Assembly: GCA_028023455.1 (NCBI GenBank) | Contig: JAQFVV010006270.1 | Coordinates: 5,172,834-5,236,833 of the forward strand | Source of the DNA: Epiperipatus broadwayi | Taxonomy: Eukaryota; Onychophora; Udeonychophora; Euonychophora; Peripatidae | Direction of reading: 5' to 3' | Length of the DNA: 64,000 nucleotides | Shown: positions 48,086-60,234 of the stretch, piece by piece | Numbering within the stretch: the first letter of the stretch is position 1 | Layout of the letters: each line of letters opens with the position of its first letter | Notes under the pieces: model-generated | The model's database searches: none | What the model was told of the DNA's origin: nothing | The model's input: only the letters and a program-made list of their open reading frames with translations | Made by a program: the position numbers and the translations under genes

Positions 48086-48896
48086 AGATCTGATTCTGGT
48101 AATTATAGACCTATTTCAATTCTGTCACCTTTTGCTAGAATTTATGAAAGGTGTATTTATAGTAATATTATTGTAGATATGATTAAGGTATTACCTAGTT
48201 ATCAGCATGGTTTTTTACCTGGTAGATCTGCTGAAACTAATTTAATGGTGATATCTGATCATATTGCTCATGCCTTATCTGATCAGAAGCAATTAGATGT
48301 TGTATATTTTGATATGACTCAGGCATTTGACAAAGTTTCATATATTAGACTTTTGTATAAACTTAAAATGTTGGGTGTTAGTCCTCATTTAGTTGTGTGG
48401 TTTTCCAATTATTTGAGGGGTCGTAAATCTTATGTACATATGGATAAAACTAATTCTCTTTTTTTTGATAATATGATAGGTGTTCCTCAGGGAGGAATAT
48501 TAGCACCATTGCTTTTTAATGTTTATATGTGTGATCTTGATCATAGCATAAAAAATAGTATGATACTTACTTATGCTGATGATTGTAAGTTATTTAAAAG
48601 AATTATTACTTATAGTGATCATATTGAGGTTCAAAAGGATATAGATAGTTTTATTATATGGTCTAGGTATAACAACATGGAGATTAACATTAATAAAACA
48701 TGCATTGTTTCCTATACTAATAAAACTGAAAAATCTGTTTATCGATATAAAATTGAGAATGGTGTTATTAAATATAAAGAGACTATATCTGATTTAGGAA
48801 TTATATTTTGTAGCAATTTTACTTTTAATGCGCATATTAAATGTATTATTAATAAAGCATACAGAAAGATGGGCTGTATTTTGAGATATGGAAGAG
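48086..48896 (+). pseudogene. LINE-B copy 1: reverse transcriptase palm
   Basis: Continues from the frameshift. GNYRPISILSPFARIYERCI, HGFLPGRSAETNLM, VVYFDMTQAFDKVS (first catalytic Asp), GVPQGGILAPLLFNVY, LTYADDCKLF (YADD catalytic pair) and LGIIFCSNFTFNAHI occur in normal order. Apart from the upstream slip the domain is intact and all three catalytic Asp residues are present. The frame then runs directly from GCILRYGRD into ATT repeats, so the thumb and C-terminus are missing. Confidence 0.92.
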
Positions 48897-50464
<1,568 letters not shown>

Positions 50465-50563
50465 CTTATCAGTTAGCAATAGATTAGCACCTGCAGTAAT
50501 TAATTTTTCTAATAGTTTAACCCTATTAAATTTAACTGCCAAAATAGCAGCTGTAAAATGGTT
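50465..50563 (-). CDS. Ankyrin-repeat exon (first of three seen)
   Basis: A 99-bp minus-strand exon. TTTTTCAG precedes it and GTAAATAC follows (donor GT at 50464-50463). It codes 33 residues beginning NHFTAAILAVKFNRVKLLEK and containing LITAGANLLLTDK, phase 0 at both ends. This is a textbook ankyrin repeat (T...LAV....V.LLEKLI.AGAN). Further 5' exons must lie to the right of this point or beyond the window, but none was recognised. Sequence undisrupted. Confidence 0.85.
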
Positions 50564-51160
50564 CTGAAAAATAAAATATTCTCATGTAAACATGTAGAAT
50601 AGTTTAACATACATATATATACTAATGATTTAACATGTCCACTAGATGACAATTTAGAAACTTTAATATTACTTTCAATTGTATTACATATATAAACCAA
50701 TAAAGCATTACATGTCCTAAATAAGATTTTACAGTGCTAAATATTTTATGTAATATTTTGAGATTAATTCATTGCAAGTGTCTTTATATAATTGAAGTGC
50801 CCTCTAGCTTTAACATATGACAATAAAAAATGAAAGTAATTTCATATTTTCCAAATATACGTCAATCATGTTTAAAAATATTTAGAAATAAATTTCTGAT
50901 TGACTGAAAATTTATCTCTTCTAGCAAAAGCATTGCAGACAATCCTCCAGATCCTCTTTTCCTTTAAAATATAGTATCATGTGCTGAAGCCAGGGGGAAG
51001 TTCAATTGTAAGATGGTTGCACTTAGTATTTAAGTAATATTTTGGGTGCAATTTGAAAGTTATAATTGCAATTCATAATGTTATAATTGACTATTTATTA
51101 GTCTGCATTCAGAACAGGTTATATTTACCTGTTTAAGTAGGTTAATTTAAACTTTCTTCC
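50564..51160. other. AT-rich sequence, nothing recognised
   Basis: Presumed intron of the ankyrin gene. No element boundary seen. Confidence 0.45.
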
Positions 51161-51300
51161 TATCAATAATTTCAATCTCTGTGGTCAAGTTGCAATCTTT
51201 AGTGTCTATATAAATATATGGTACCATTAATAGAAGTGGGATTCCACCTCTATTGCTAAAAGGAGGTTGCCTTGACAACAGTTTGAAATTCTTGAAATGT
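51160..51300 (+). repeat. Copy of the 12.5-kb MITE interior
   Basis: It matches 12545-12690: AATAATTTCAATCTCTG, AAGTTGCAATCTTTAG, GTGGGATTCCACCTCTATTG and GGTTGCCTTGACAACAGTTTG. Shows that this is an interspersed family. Confidence 0.7.
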
Positions 51301-51816
51301 CAATACATTTCAACATTTAATACATATAGTCTCAATGAAATCTAATGAATTATAATTATCTATTACTTAGTGTATACAGTTTTTGGACAGTTTAATTTTT
51401 AATAAATATTATTAAAAAAACTTGTAGAAATTCCATTCAAGAAATAGGCTTACCAATGACCGTATAAAGCCTTTCCATTCCACAGCTATAGCCATAGATT
51501 TGATAATTGTTAAATATGTGTTCATAGTTTGTATGTATTCACATCTAATTACATCAGTAACTGCTAAATTTCATTTATAAAGTAAATTTGCATAACAACT
51601 GTAAGTTGTCCTGAATCTATTGATGAGATTGTAGAGTTATGTTTAAAACAGTCATCTGGTCTGATTACTGGATCTAAGAATTCCATTTTTACACCATAAA
51701 TCTTTAATTGTAGAATCTTTTAACATCCAAAAAGAGAATCTTGATTTTTGACAAGTTTTCGATAGTGAAACTATATCTTGAGTTATTGGCAAGTCCAATC
51801 TACTTAACAACTTGTT

Positions 51817-52376
51817 GAAATAAGCAAGATGTTTAAACTTTGTGGTTAAATACTATTATATAAATATGATTGCACTAATGATGCATGCACACACAAAGCT
51901 GAATTTTTAAATTCTTTATATATTAAAATAATACAAAGTAATGCAAAATATGTGTGGCTGAGCACTTTCAAGAGACGTAACCCTCATAGTCATAGCCATA
52001 TTGTAACTAATGAAACTAGTTAATTGCAATGCAAATTTATGCAAATGACTTTATGTATTAGATTTCTTAGATATATTGTAGCACGTGTCTTTTCTGTTGA
52101 TGGTATGATTGTCTCTAGCAATAAAGCAAGCCTCTTTCACTTTTTTTTAAGTCATTTCATTTTCTGCAAACATCCACAAGGTCCTTTGGCTCACAATCAT
52201 TCTGTTAAGCTGTGATGCTGGGCGAAAACTTAGTTACATGTTAGCTATGACTGTGAGGGCTATGTCCCTTGAAAGCACTTAGCCACACGTATTTTGTATT
52301 ACTTTGTATTATTTTAATATATAAAGAATTTAAAAATTCAGCTTTGTGTGTGCATGCATCATTAGAGCAATCATAT
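51817..52376. mobile_element. Foldback element in LINE-C, 13-bp target duplication
   Basis: TTAACAACTTGTT flanks it exactly at 51804-51816 and 52377-52389. Arms (about 51875-52020 and 52218-52365) are imperfect inverted repeats containing GCATGCACACACAAAGCTGA and TGGCTGAGCACTTTCAAG. The 195-bp centre has no coding capacity. No complete hammerhead core was found. Size and duplication length resemble HH1. Confidence 0.85.
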
Positions 52377-52682
52377 TTAACAACTTGTTATATATTTTCT
52401 ATGAGCAACTTCTTTTGTGATATCTGATGGAGGAAGATGTGAAAGAGCATGAAGCCATTGCAAAGTAGTAAGATTGAATGTTCCAGTAATATTTTTCATG
52501 GAAATATTTAATTGAGTATCCAAAAGTATAGTGTGAGAACTTTTTTATCAAACAGGGACACAGTATTCACAAAGTAAATATGATAAGGATGCTGTCCATA
52601 AAGTATTTGCATCACCCTTCCAAGTGCCAATTAATTTTCCAAAAATATTATTCCTAGAGATTAATTTCAATATAATCTTAGA

Positions 52683-52914
52683 GTTGTAATTATAAATTTA
52701 TTAAACGCACATTGATTACGTAAGTAATATTTACTGAGGCTATAACCTCGACAATATGCGTATAAAATGCGATAGCAGGGACCTCTACAGGTGTTTTAAC
52801 CACAAGCTTACGCTCCCCTCTTTTCTTCCATAGCATAAGCTTGTGGTTAAAACACCTGTAGAGGTCCCTGCTATCGCATTTTATACGCATATTGTCGAGG
52901 TTATAGCCTCAGTA
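52683..52914. mobile_element. Foldback family F, full inverted copy
   Basis: A 14-bp target duplication, AATATAATCTTAGA, at 52669-52682 and 52915-52928, inside LINE-C. Arms of about 84 bp (52729-52812 and 52836-52919) are almost perfect reverse complements containing AGGGACCTCTACAGGTGTTT, with a 23-bp centre. Single-arm relatives are at 37350 and 42357. No hammerhead core seen. Confidence 0.88.
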
Positions 52915-54090
52915 AATATAATCTTAGATAAAATAAAGTTACATTAAACTATGATCCAAAGTTACTCCTAAATAGTATGTGATAGAATTTTATTTCAGTC
53001 TATAATCAAGAAATTTTATTGTGAGCTCAAAGAATTACATTATAGCAGTAACAGAGTTATATTGTTAACAGAAACTATAAAAAAAGGTTACATAACCCAA
53101 TACCTATTTTTTTGGTGGTGAAAGATCAACTGTTCAATCCACAAATTGTCCATTACTTCAAGGCTCCGTGTAGCATTGTAGATGTATGTTGGAGCTAGTT
53201 TTTCATCTCTGTTTCTGATGGCCTGGCAGAAGTAATTTCTTAAGGTAAAGCAAGGTGTGGCCATAAATGAGTGCACCTAGTTAACCAATAGGCAAAACAG
53301 AAATGTTATAATTTTTATGAATGGAAAGATCCCATTAGATCTACTGGAAATCAGTCTGGCGAGGAGATGCACTCTAGTCCCATTGGAGTGAAGTACAATA
53401 GCTCAGAATATGAATTCCATTTACATAAAGGACAGACCAGGTCCAAGGGTGAGATTGCAAAGATTATATTCAAATTACAACATGATACTCTCTTGTTAGA
53501 TAAAAAATGAGCATATTGACTCTATTGGATGAGAAATAGATGCCAATCTTTGAAAAAGGTTTCCAATTATTTGATACCCTTATTGAGAGACTCATATTTT
53601 AGGAAAGAACTTTCAAAAAGCAATATCATCAAGATGAATTTCTCGCATTCTGTTTCTGGAAGATTACTAATGAACATATTAAATAAAGTAGAAGGACAAC
53701 TAAATCTTGGAAGTAGATCAATAAAATTGGATATCTACTACAATTATCATTTAATGCTATTTGAATGATTTTTATTTGACAATATTTTGTTAAGTGAATT
53801 AATGATTTTTCGTTCATTTAAGAACTGTAGAATTTTTCAGAAAACCATCTTTTCAAACAGAATGTGATGAGATTAAATAAAAATACCATCAGTTTTTAAT
53901 TTATTTCCAAAGACTTTTTCAATACGATTGATTAAAGATAAAATTTGCTTGCAGAAGTTTTTTCTAGCAAATTAGCCTGTTCCACAAGTAGATCATTCTC
54001 AACTATTGGTAAAATCTTGTTAATATATTTTTTTTCTAAATGCTTGCAGGGAACATATAATAATGATATTGCAAAGTTGTAATTATTTGT

Positions 54091-54516
54091 TTTTTGACTA
54101 TTATAAATTTCAAGGTGCATTTGATACAGGTTAAAGCCTGTTTTAAAAGTATTTACAAATAATGATATTGGTAATTTTTTGAATAAGTGCTAGGGTTTAT
54201 TTGTTTTTAATACTTCTATAATTTTGCTTTCAAGTCACATTTTTGAAATAGTTTCTATATGAATGCTATATAAATAATTTTTCTAATCATCTTTTCACTT
54301 TAGTATCTAAGGATTTTTGAAACTCTGGAAATATATCATTTCTCCCTGACTAAAAATATTCCAAGGTGTATTCAATTTTCTCAAAATCTAAAGATAAGTC
54401 AGATCGATATTATAAAAACATTGTGAAAGATGTGAATTCTGTTCTAATGATGATTTTTCTCATTCTATTAATCTTAGATTTAAAAGCATGCTATATAAGA
54501 TTGGAAAACTAATTAA
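54091..54516. other. AT-rich sequence, possible upstream LINE-C remains
   Basis: Position fits the 5' side of LINE-C but no motif is readable. Confidence 0.35.
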
Positions 54517-54526
54517 CAGTAATATT

Positions 54527-54902
54527 CACAAAGGCTAAACTCTCCATATAGTAGCACCACCCAATGCAAGATAGAGTAATCAATGAATGCCGGAATGTTT
54601 GTGCATAAAATCTCTATCTAGTGCCTACTCATTCAATATCCCCAGACTAGTTTCTAGCTTGTGGCTTTCATCAGTAAGGAGCCTTGGATCTGAGAACTCT
54701 GCACTTAGATCTTAGATCTAATACAACCCTTCAGCAGTCACCTGCTACCATATTAGCTAACTATAAAGCTTTCAGTCCAAAATGAAAACACAATAATGTT
54801 TTCAATTCAAGGCTCCTCACTAGTCTAGGGATTGGCAAGTTTAGCCTCTGTGTAAACAGCTTGTGTAAGCATAAAGAATGGTGATCATGTAATGTTTGGT
54901 AG
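54527..54902. mobile_element. HH1 element, 376 bp
   Basis: Imperfect 10-bp duplication CAGTAATATT / CAATAATATT at 54517-54526 and 54903-54912. It starts CACAAAGGCTAAACTCTCC, carries the arm and a minus-strand ribozyme, then much of the monomer interior in reverse. It ends with a short plus-strand arm and the tail GTGATCATGTAATGTTTGG. Confidence 0.85.
54631..54689 (-). ncRNA. Type I hammerhead ribozyme motif, intact core (HH1)
   Basis: Minus strand. AUCCAA, GGCU, CCUUA, then CUGAUGA, stem II AGC/GCU, GAAA, CUAGUC with a GUC triplet, UGGGG, AUA, UUGAAU. Inner stem I pairs with two G-U wobbles; the outer stem has one mismatch. Core boxes and cleavage triplet are complete. Stem II has an A-A mismatch next to the core, so activity may be low. 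Confidence 0.8.
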
Positions 54903-54912
54903 CAATAATATT

Positions 54913-55500
54913 ACTAGTTTTTTTAGCATTAGTTTTATATTCATCAAACTTACATAAAAATGATCAGGCCTTATGATTAGATTTTGTTATATTTTACATT
55001 ATTACAATATTTCTCTACATTTTTTTTTTGACATCATTTAGTGATTTTACAAGTTTTTCAGCAATTTCTGGATCATTGATAGAGAAAAATTGTCTATAAA
55101 GATCACTACTAGTTTTATTTATTCCAATCTGAAATAAATTGCTTTCAATTTCCACAAGGGATATACTCTTTAGCAGATAATGTTATGAGTTTGTAAATCC
55201 TATCATAGCAAAAGATAATTAGAAAGGTTCTAGCAATACTTTGTTCAACATGATCAGTATATTGGTTCTAGTTAGCTATCCTTAATTTCCAACATGGTAC
55301 AGAACAACTTTTAATTATAAAAATGTGGAAGCAAGAATGATTAGATTTGATTTATATAGGTAACAAGAAAAATTAATCCAATATCAGTATTTCAGCAGTT
55401 AATGCTGCTCCATTTTGATAAAGCAAAACATAAATCAGAAGTTGTTCCTGTTCCTCAGTTTTCTGAATGGAATGTTCTTTTTTGTTTGCCATCATAAAGT
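54913..55500. other. AT-rich sequence, nothing recognised
   Basis: No supported feature before the 27-bp minisatellite. Confidence 0.45.
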
Positions 55501-55504
55501 GCAT

Positions 55505-55840
55505 GTTGTTGAAGCCGATCCAACCTAAATTGTTGTTGAAGTTCATTCAACCTAAATTGTTGTTGAAGTTCACCCAAACTAAATTGTTGTAGAAGTCCAT
55601 TCAACCTAAATTGTTGTTGAAGACCATTCAACCTAAATTGTTGAAGTCCATCCAACCTAAATTGTTCAATCCATCCAACCTAAATTGTTCAGTTCATCCA
55701 ATCTAAATTGTTGTTGAAGTCCATTCAACCTAAATTGTTGTTGAAGTTCATCCAACCTAAATTGTTGTTGAAGACCATTCAACCTAAATTGTTGTTGAAG
55801 TCCATCCAACCTAAATTGTTGTTGAAGACCATTCAACGTA
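55505..55840 (-). repeat. 27-bp minisatellite with an open frame
   Basis: About 12 units of AAATTGTTGTTGAAGTCCAT plus TCAACCT. Some units lack 3-9 bases. On the minus strand each unit reads FRLNGLQQQ or FRLDELQQQ, in two frames joined at a short unit near 55660. Third-base and unit variation keep the frame open, but there is no start, splice or family evidence for a protein. Confidence 0.85.
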
Positions 55841-56144
55841 TTCCCAAATACTACTATATATCTGAAATCTATAAATATAAAAGATGTAGGGAGATCTGGA
55901 AGAGAATTGCACCAATTTATATTGGGAAATTTGTAAATATTGCATATATAAAAATTATATCCACATGGTATTGCAAAATTATTTGAAATAAAAATGGTTT
56001 GCTTTATAAATTTGAAATAAAAAATAATCCATACCATGTTTAGAGTCCATTTTATCATTAGTCAAGGTATATCCAAGCATTTTGAAAATATGATCACTAT
56101 TAAAAGAATGATGGGTCTCCTAAAGTGCAATTACATTAATGTTG

Positions 56145-56362
56145 ACCACTAAACATCACATGGTGACCATTCTTTATGCTTATACAAGCTGCTTGCATAG
56201 ACATTAAACTGTCCATAAGTAGCACCACTCAGTGCAAGCCAGCATAATCAATGGATGAAAGAAGGCACTAAATATGGATTTTATGCGCAAACTTTCCAGA
56301 ATCCATTGATTACCCTGACTTGCACTGAGTGGTGCTACTGTATGGAGAGTTTAGCATCTGTG
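56145..56362. mobile_element. HH1 element, 218 bp
   Basis: Exact 13-bp duplication TACATTAATGTTG at 56132-56144 and 56363-56375. It starts with the inverted tail (AAACATCACATGGTGACC), has facing arms (AATCAATGGATG ... ATCCATTGATTA) and ends GGAGAGTTTAGCATCTGTG. The ribozyme is deleted. Confidence 0.9.
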
Positions 56363-56375
56363 TACATTAATGTTG

Positions 56376-57315
56376 TAGAGAATCTTCATTTTTGATTTCA
56401 ATATACCCTCAATGTTAAGTTGAAGTAATTTTATTCTATTTCCTAAGTGAAGAAAGAAAACTGAGAGTATATCTGGTATTAATCACTAACTATATTTCAT
56501 TTGAAAGCCCAGGGCTGACATGTTTATAAGCCTGATACACTATACCTCATAATGTTGCCAGAGTTCTCACTAATAACTTTATTATGTATTTTCGTAATTT
56601 TTTGTCTTTAACCAGAAATTCATGAAAGTTAAGTGTTTGTATGAATATGGACAAGCTAATGCTTGCTGTTTTCAGGGTGGGTAAAGTAAAGACTGTCTTT
56701 CATACATCCATTGGTTTATAATGGAGAAAGTAATTAAGACTTCCGTAAGTGGAATGAAGAATGCAAATAAATAAAAAACAGAGTTCTATACTTTATGAGA
56801 AAAGTTTGAAATTGAAGTCTTTTCTCTTTTTGTATAAATGTTCTATTTTTTATTTTTTTTTACATTTATAGATTAGCAATATTCAATGATAATTTTCATT
56901 TCAATGGAATATTACGATATTCATGAGAGCAACAATCTGAACTTTTTAAAACAATAAAAAAAACATACAAGTTAAATATAGTATTGCACAATCAGTCTAA
57001 TGTTTAGACATAAAAAAAAAAAAAAACATTAAAACGTCATATTAATGCTGATAATGTATGGTAATTTTAATGTTATTACTAATTGGTTTATTAATACTTA
57101 AAATGTTTCTGTACATTATATATAATTAAAGAATTTCTTATTTATATGTTTTAATGATAATAATTAAATTTATATAATTATTATTGTTAAAGTAAAAGAG
57201 AAGTTTTAATAGGTAATTCAGTATTGGGAGTAATGAATCTCTGTAAGTATATTATATTACAAGCGTATTTTTTCTTTTTGCAATCGTGTATTGACATTCA
57301 TCTGAGGAAGACAAA
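56376..57315. other. AT-rich sequence, nothing recognised
   Basis: Contains a 14-A run near 57011. No gene or element signature. Confidence 0.45.
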
Positions 57316-57328
57316 TAATCTGAGATTT

Positions 57329-57645
57329 AAACCACTAAACATCACATGATCACCATTCCTTATGGTTTACACAAGCTGTTTACGCAGAGGCAAAAAAACC
57401 CATACAGTAATTAGGGCAAGCAGAATAAAGGCCAATCAATGGAGGGTTACATTAGATCATAAGATCTAGGTGCAGTGCTGTCAGATCCAAGACTCCTCAC
57501 TGATGAAAGCCACAAGCTAGAAACTAGTCTGGGATATTGGATGAGTAGGCACTAGATAGGGATTTTATGCACAAATTTCCTGCATCCATTGATTACTCTG
57601 GCTTGCACTAAGTGACGCTACTGCATGGAGAGATTTGCCTCCGTG
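57329..57645. mobile_element. HH1 element, 317 bp
   Basis: Exact 13-bp duplication TAATCTGAGATTT at 57316-57328 and 57646-57658. It starts with the inverted tail (AAACATCACATGATCACC), has a short left arm, then monomer sequence on the plus strand including the ribozyme. It ends ATGGAGAGATTTGCCTCCGTG. Confidence 0.9.
57485..57542 (+). ncRNA. Type I hammerhead ribozyme motif, intact core (HH1)
   Basis: CUGAUGA at 57500-57506, GAAA at 57520-57523, GUC cleavage triplet ending at 57529. Outer stem I is AUCCAA/UUGGAU; inner stem I is CCUCA/UGGG, one G shorter than in sister copies. Stem II is AGC/GCU with loop CACAA and an A-A mismatch at its base. Best HH1 copy by cleavage triplet. Confidence 0.83.
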
Positions 57646-57658
57646 TAATCTGAGATTT

Positions 57659-58490
57659 TTGAGTTAATAAATTTACTTATCACTACGTAGCTAGATTTTC
57701 AATAATTATTTCCATCACAAGAAGAATTTGAAAAACAAACCAACAACTCCCCAAGTCTGTTTGTGGGCTAAAAAAAATTTCACTATTCACTCAATCTGAG
57801 CCTAACATTGGAGAAAGATGAGATGCTATAATGTCATGAAGTATATAGTAATTAACTTATGGTTACCATATTTCCAACAAAGTATTTTTAGAATGATATC
57901 ATTCTCTCACAGAGATACAAAGATTAAAAGATGAGATCAGCACATTTGCAATATTTTACATCATATAGGGTACTTTAGTTAATCACTGTTATATGCTAAA
58001 GCATATACATTTTATGTTTAAAGTTTATCAAGATTAATGAAGAATGATTCTTAGATGGGCTATCTTACGTTATACATGAATATAAATGTTCATGTTAATT
58101 TCAACTATTTTAAACGATCCAAGCACTAGTTATATATATTTGCAATCATTGTATATTCTTAAAAATTAAGCAAACACACTGCATGAATGTCTTTTTTTCG
58201 GCTGTTTTGGAGTGTAGCTGGCCTATCATAAAGTAATCATATCCATTTTTTTATGATACAGTGATTATAAGTATAATATGGACTATATAAATGTTTGGAC
58301 ATTTAACACAGAAAAGATAAACATAAGTTTATGAATTTTAACTTTTTTCATGCTTAGCATGCTTTTGATATAACATAATCATAGCTCTTTTAGATTTTAT
58401 TGTAGATGGTCTTTATGCATACTTGATAGCTATTTTTGTATTTAATTATTTAAATTTATTGTTTGTTATTCAAATATATTTAAAGATCTT
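57659..58490. other. AT-rich sequence, nothing recognised
   Basis: No coding or repeat boundary recognised on either strand. Confidence 0.45.
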
Positions 58491-58494
58491 TAGC

Positions 58495-59590
58495 TACATC
58501 ATATTTATTATATGAAAACACTGTTAATTTCTTTATCAATTCCTTTTTTTTTCTTTGCTTCATTTATCAATTTTTTCATCCATTCATCCAAGCAATTTTT
58601 TTGATTATTTAAGATGATTCCCAAATAACTATATCTATTCACCACACTTAATTTTATATACCCAATAAGAAATCTTTGTCTTCTCTTTCTCCAGTATTCA
58701 TCATCATTATATTTGATTTTTTCTTCACTAAATTTAATCCCCACGTCATTACCCACCCTTGCCCATGTCCTCAGCATAACTTCCATATCTTCTCTTCTTT
58801 CTGCACACAAAAAGACATCATCTGCAAAAAAAAGACCCGACAATGTATATACTCCCTTGCCACCTATTAACGGTATCTCTATCCCTCTTCCTAGTCTTTC
58901 TATTGCTCTCTCCATTTCACTCAAATACAACAAAAACAAAATAGGTGATATAGGGCATCCTTGCCTTAGTCCCACCCCATTTTTAACTTTAACTGATACT
59001 ATATCCCCTAATTGATATGTATAGTAATTATTTTGATAAAATTTCTTAATAACATCCACTAAAGCTTCATCCATTCCCAGATTTGCTAACCTTATCCATA
59101 ATCTATTTCTATTCACTCTATCATATGCCTTCTCTATGTTTATAACACTCATATATAACTGTCTAGCTGAATTCCTACTCATATTCATAAGTTGTGTAAC
59201 TACAAATAAACTATCTCCTATATACCTATCTGACCAAAAACCTCCTTGCATTTCCCCCACTACATTACTTTCTTCCATCCATTTTGCAACTCTTCCAGCC
59301 ACCATATATGAAAAAACTTTATACAAAAACTGATGTTACCACTATTGGTCTATAATTATTTAACTTTCTATGATCCTTATCTTTTCCTTTAAATAATTAT
59401 TCCAACTACCTGGAAAAACTCTCTTCTGTGCCATCTTATTAAAACATGATAATAACTTTACTTTTGCCCTATGCCCTAAATTCATTACCATCTCTGCTGT
59501 CCATCCATCTAAACCTCTTGCCTTACCACTTCTCAGTATCTTCCCTGTCTCATTCAGTTCATTTTCTGTAAACCTAATATTCCCATGTAT
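58495..59590 (-). pseudogene. LINE-A copy 3: RT fragment
   Basis: Minus strand. ELNETGKILRSGKARGLDGW and VMNLGHRAKVKLLSCFNKMA (59360-59590), then after a gap MYKVFSYMVAGRVAKWMEES, a ...INIEKAYDRVNR... block (first Asp), GLRQGCPISPILFLLYL and FFADDVFLCAE. The FADD catalytic box is intact here, unlike copies 1 and 2. The fragment stops near KKKGIDKEINSVF, so both 5' and 3' ends are missing. Confidence 0.88.
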
Positions 59591-59742
59591 TGTTTGAGCT
59601 ATTAGTATGCTCTCTATATTACATATTTGTAAATACAAGCTTATAAAAGCAATGTCACATTATATAAGACTTGCTTTATTGATTACTATAATTTTACTTT
59701 TAATGCCTTGGCTAATGGCAAGACTATTAATATATGGTAGAT

Positions 59743-59973
59743 AAACCAGCAAGCATCACATGATCATATCTTCAATACTAGCACATAATTGTTTATAAAC
59801 AAAGCAAAGCAAAACTCCATTTAGTAGTGCCACCTGTGCTAAACAGAGTAATCAATGGACGCCAGAAGGCTTGTGCATAAAATCCCTATCTAATGCACAA
59901 GCCTTCTGGTGTCCATTGATTACTCTGTTTAGCACATGTGGCACTTCTTTATGGGGTTTTTCTTTGCTTTGTT
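59743..59973. mobile_element. HH1 element, 231 bp, arms only
   Basis: Exact 12-bp duplication TATATGGTAGAT at 59731-59742 and 59974-59985. Inverted tail (AGCATCACATGATCATATC), then two long arms meeting almost directly (GGCTTGTGCATAAAATCCC and AATGCACAAGCCTTCTGG). The ribozyme is deleted. Confidence 0.9.
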
Positions 59974-59985
59974 TATATGGTAGAT

Positions 59986-60230
59986 CTTAATTTGGTTTAG
60001 TCCCATATAACTATTTAAGTTAGATAGCTGGAGTTAAAGACATTTTCATGTCGAAAATTTCAGTGTTTCTACTTAAATATTACATGTTAAATAAGTGTTT
60101 GTTTTGAATTGATGTTTTAGATCTAGTGTTTGGATATTCTAGCTCCTCACTGAGTAAGACATAAGCTCAAAACCAATTGGTTAGAGATTTTAAATATTTT
60201 ATTTTACCGCGCATATGAATTAAGATGTGA
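59986..60230. other. Old HH1-like remnant
   Basis: AGATCTAGTGTTTGGATATT, AGCTCCTCACTGAGTAAGAC and ATAAGCTCAAAACC (60118-60175) recall the monomer around the ribozyme, strongly decayed. Confidence 0.4.
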
Positions 60231-60234
60231 TGTG

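Larger units (their letters stand above)
51470..54090 (-). pseudogene. LINE-C relic, heavily decayed
   Basis: Minus strand, read from the right. ISLLYVPCKHLEKKYINKIL and PIVENDLLVEQA (54010-54090) are RT block 1. LPRFSCPSTLFNMFISNLPE (about 53690) replaces the LPQGSVLAPTLFNIY block. YLGVTLDHSLM is at about 52970. After a foldback insertion come NSKIILKLISRNNIFGKLIG, ASLSYLLCEYCVPV and LNISMKNITGTFNLTTLQWL (52440-52690). After a second foldback come LPITQDIVSLSK, LINRFRTTYSCYANLLYKWN and AVEWKGFI (51470-51800). The C-terminal half matches a widespread animal LINE lineage with LNRFRT/CxANLHKW motifs. Catalytic residues are lost. 53088-53460 does not fit this order and may be another insertion. 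Confidence 0.75.

Noticed and set aside
53088-53276. Minus frame MHSFMATPCFTLRNYFCQ as a host exon
   Set aside because: Lies inside LINE-C territory, has no splice borders, and flanking frames are broken; origin unclear but not supported as a gene.
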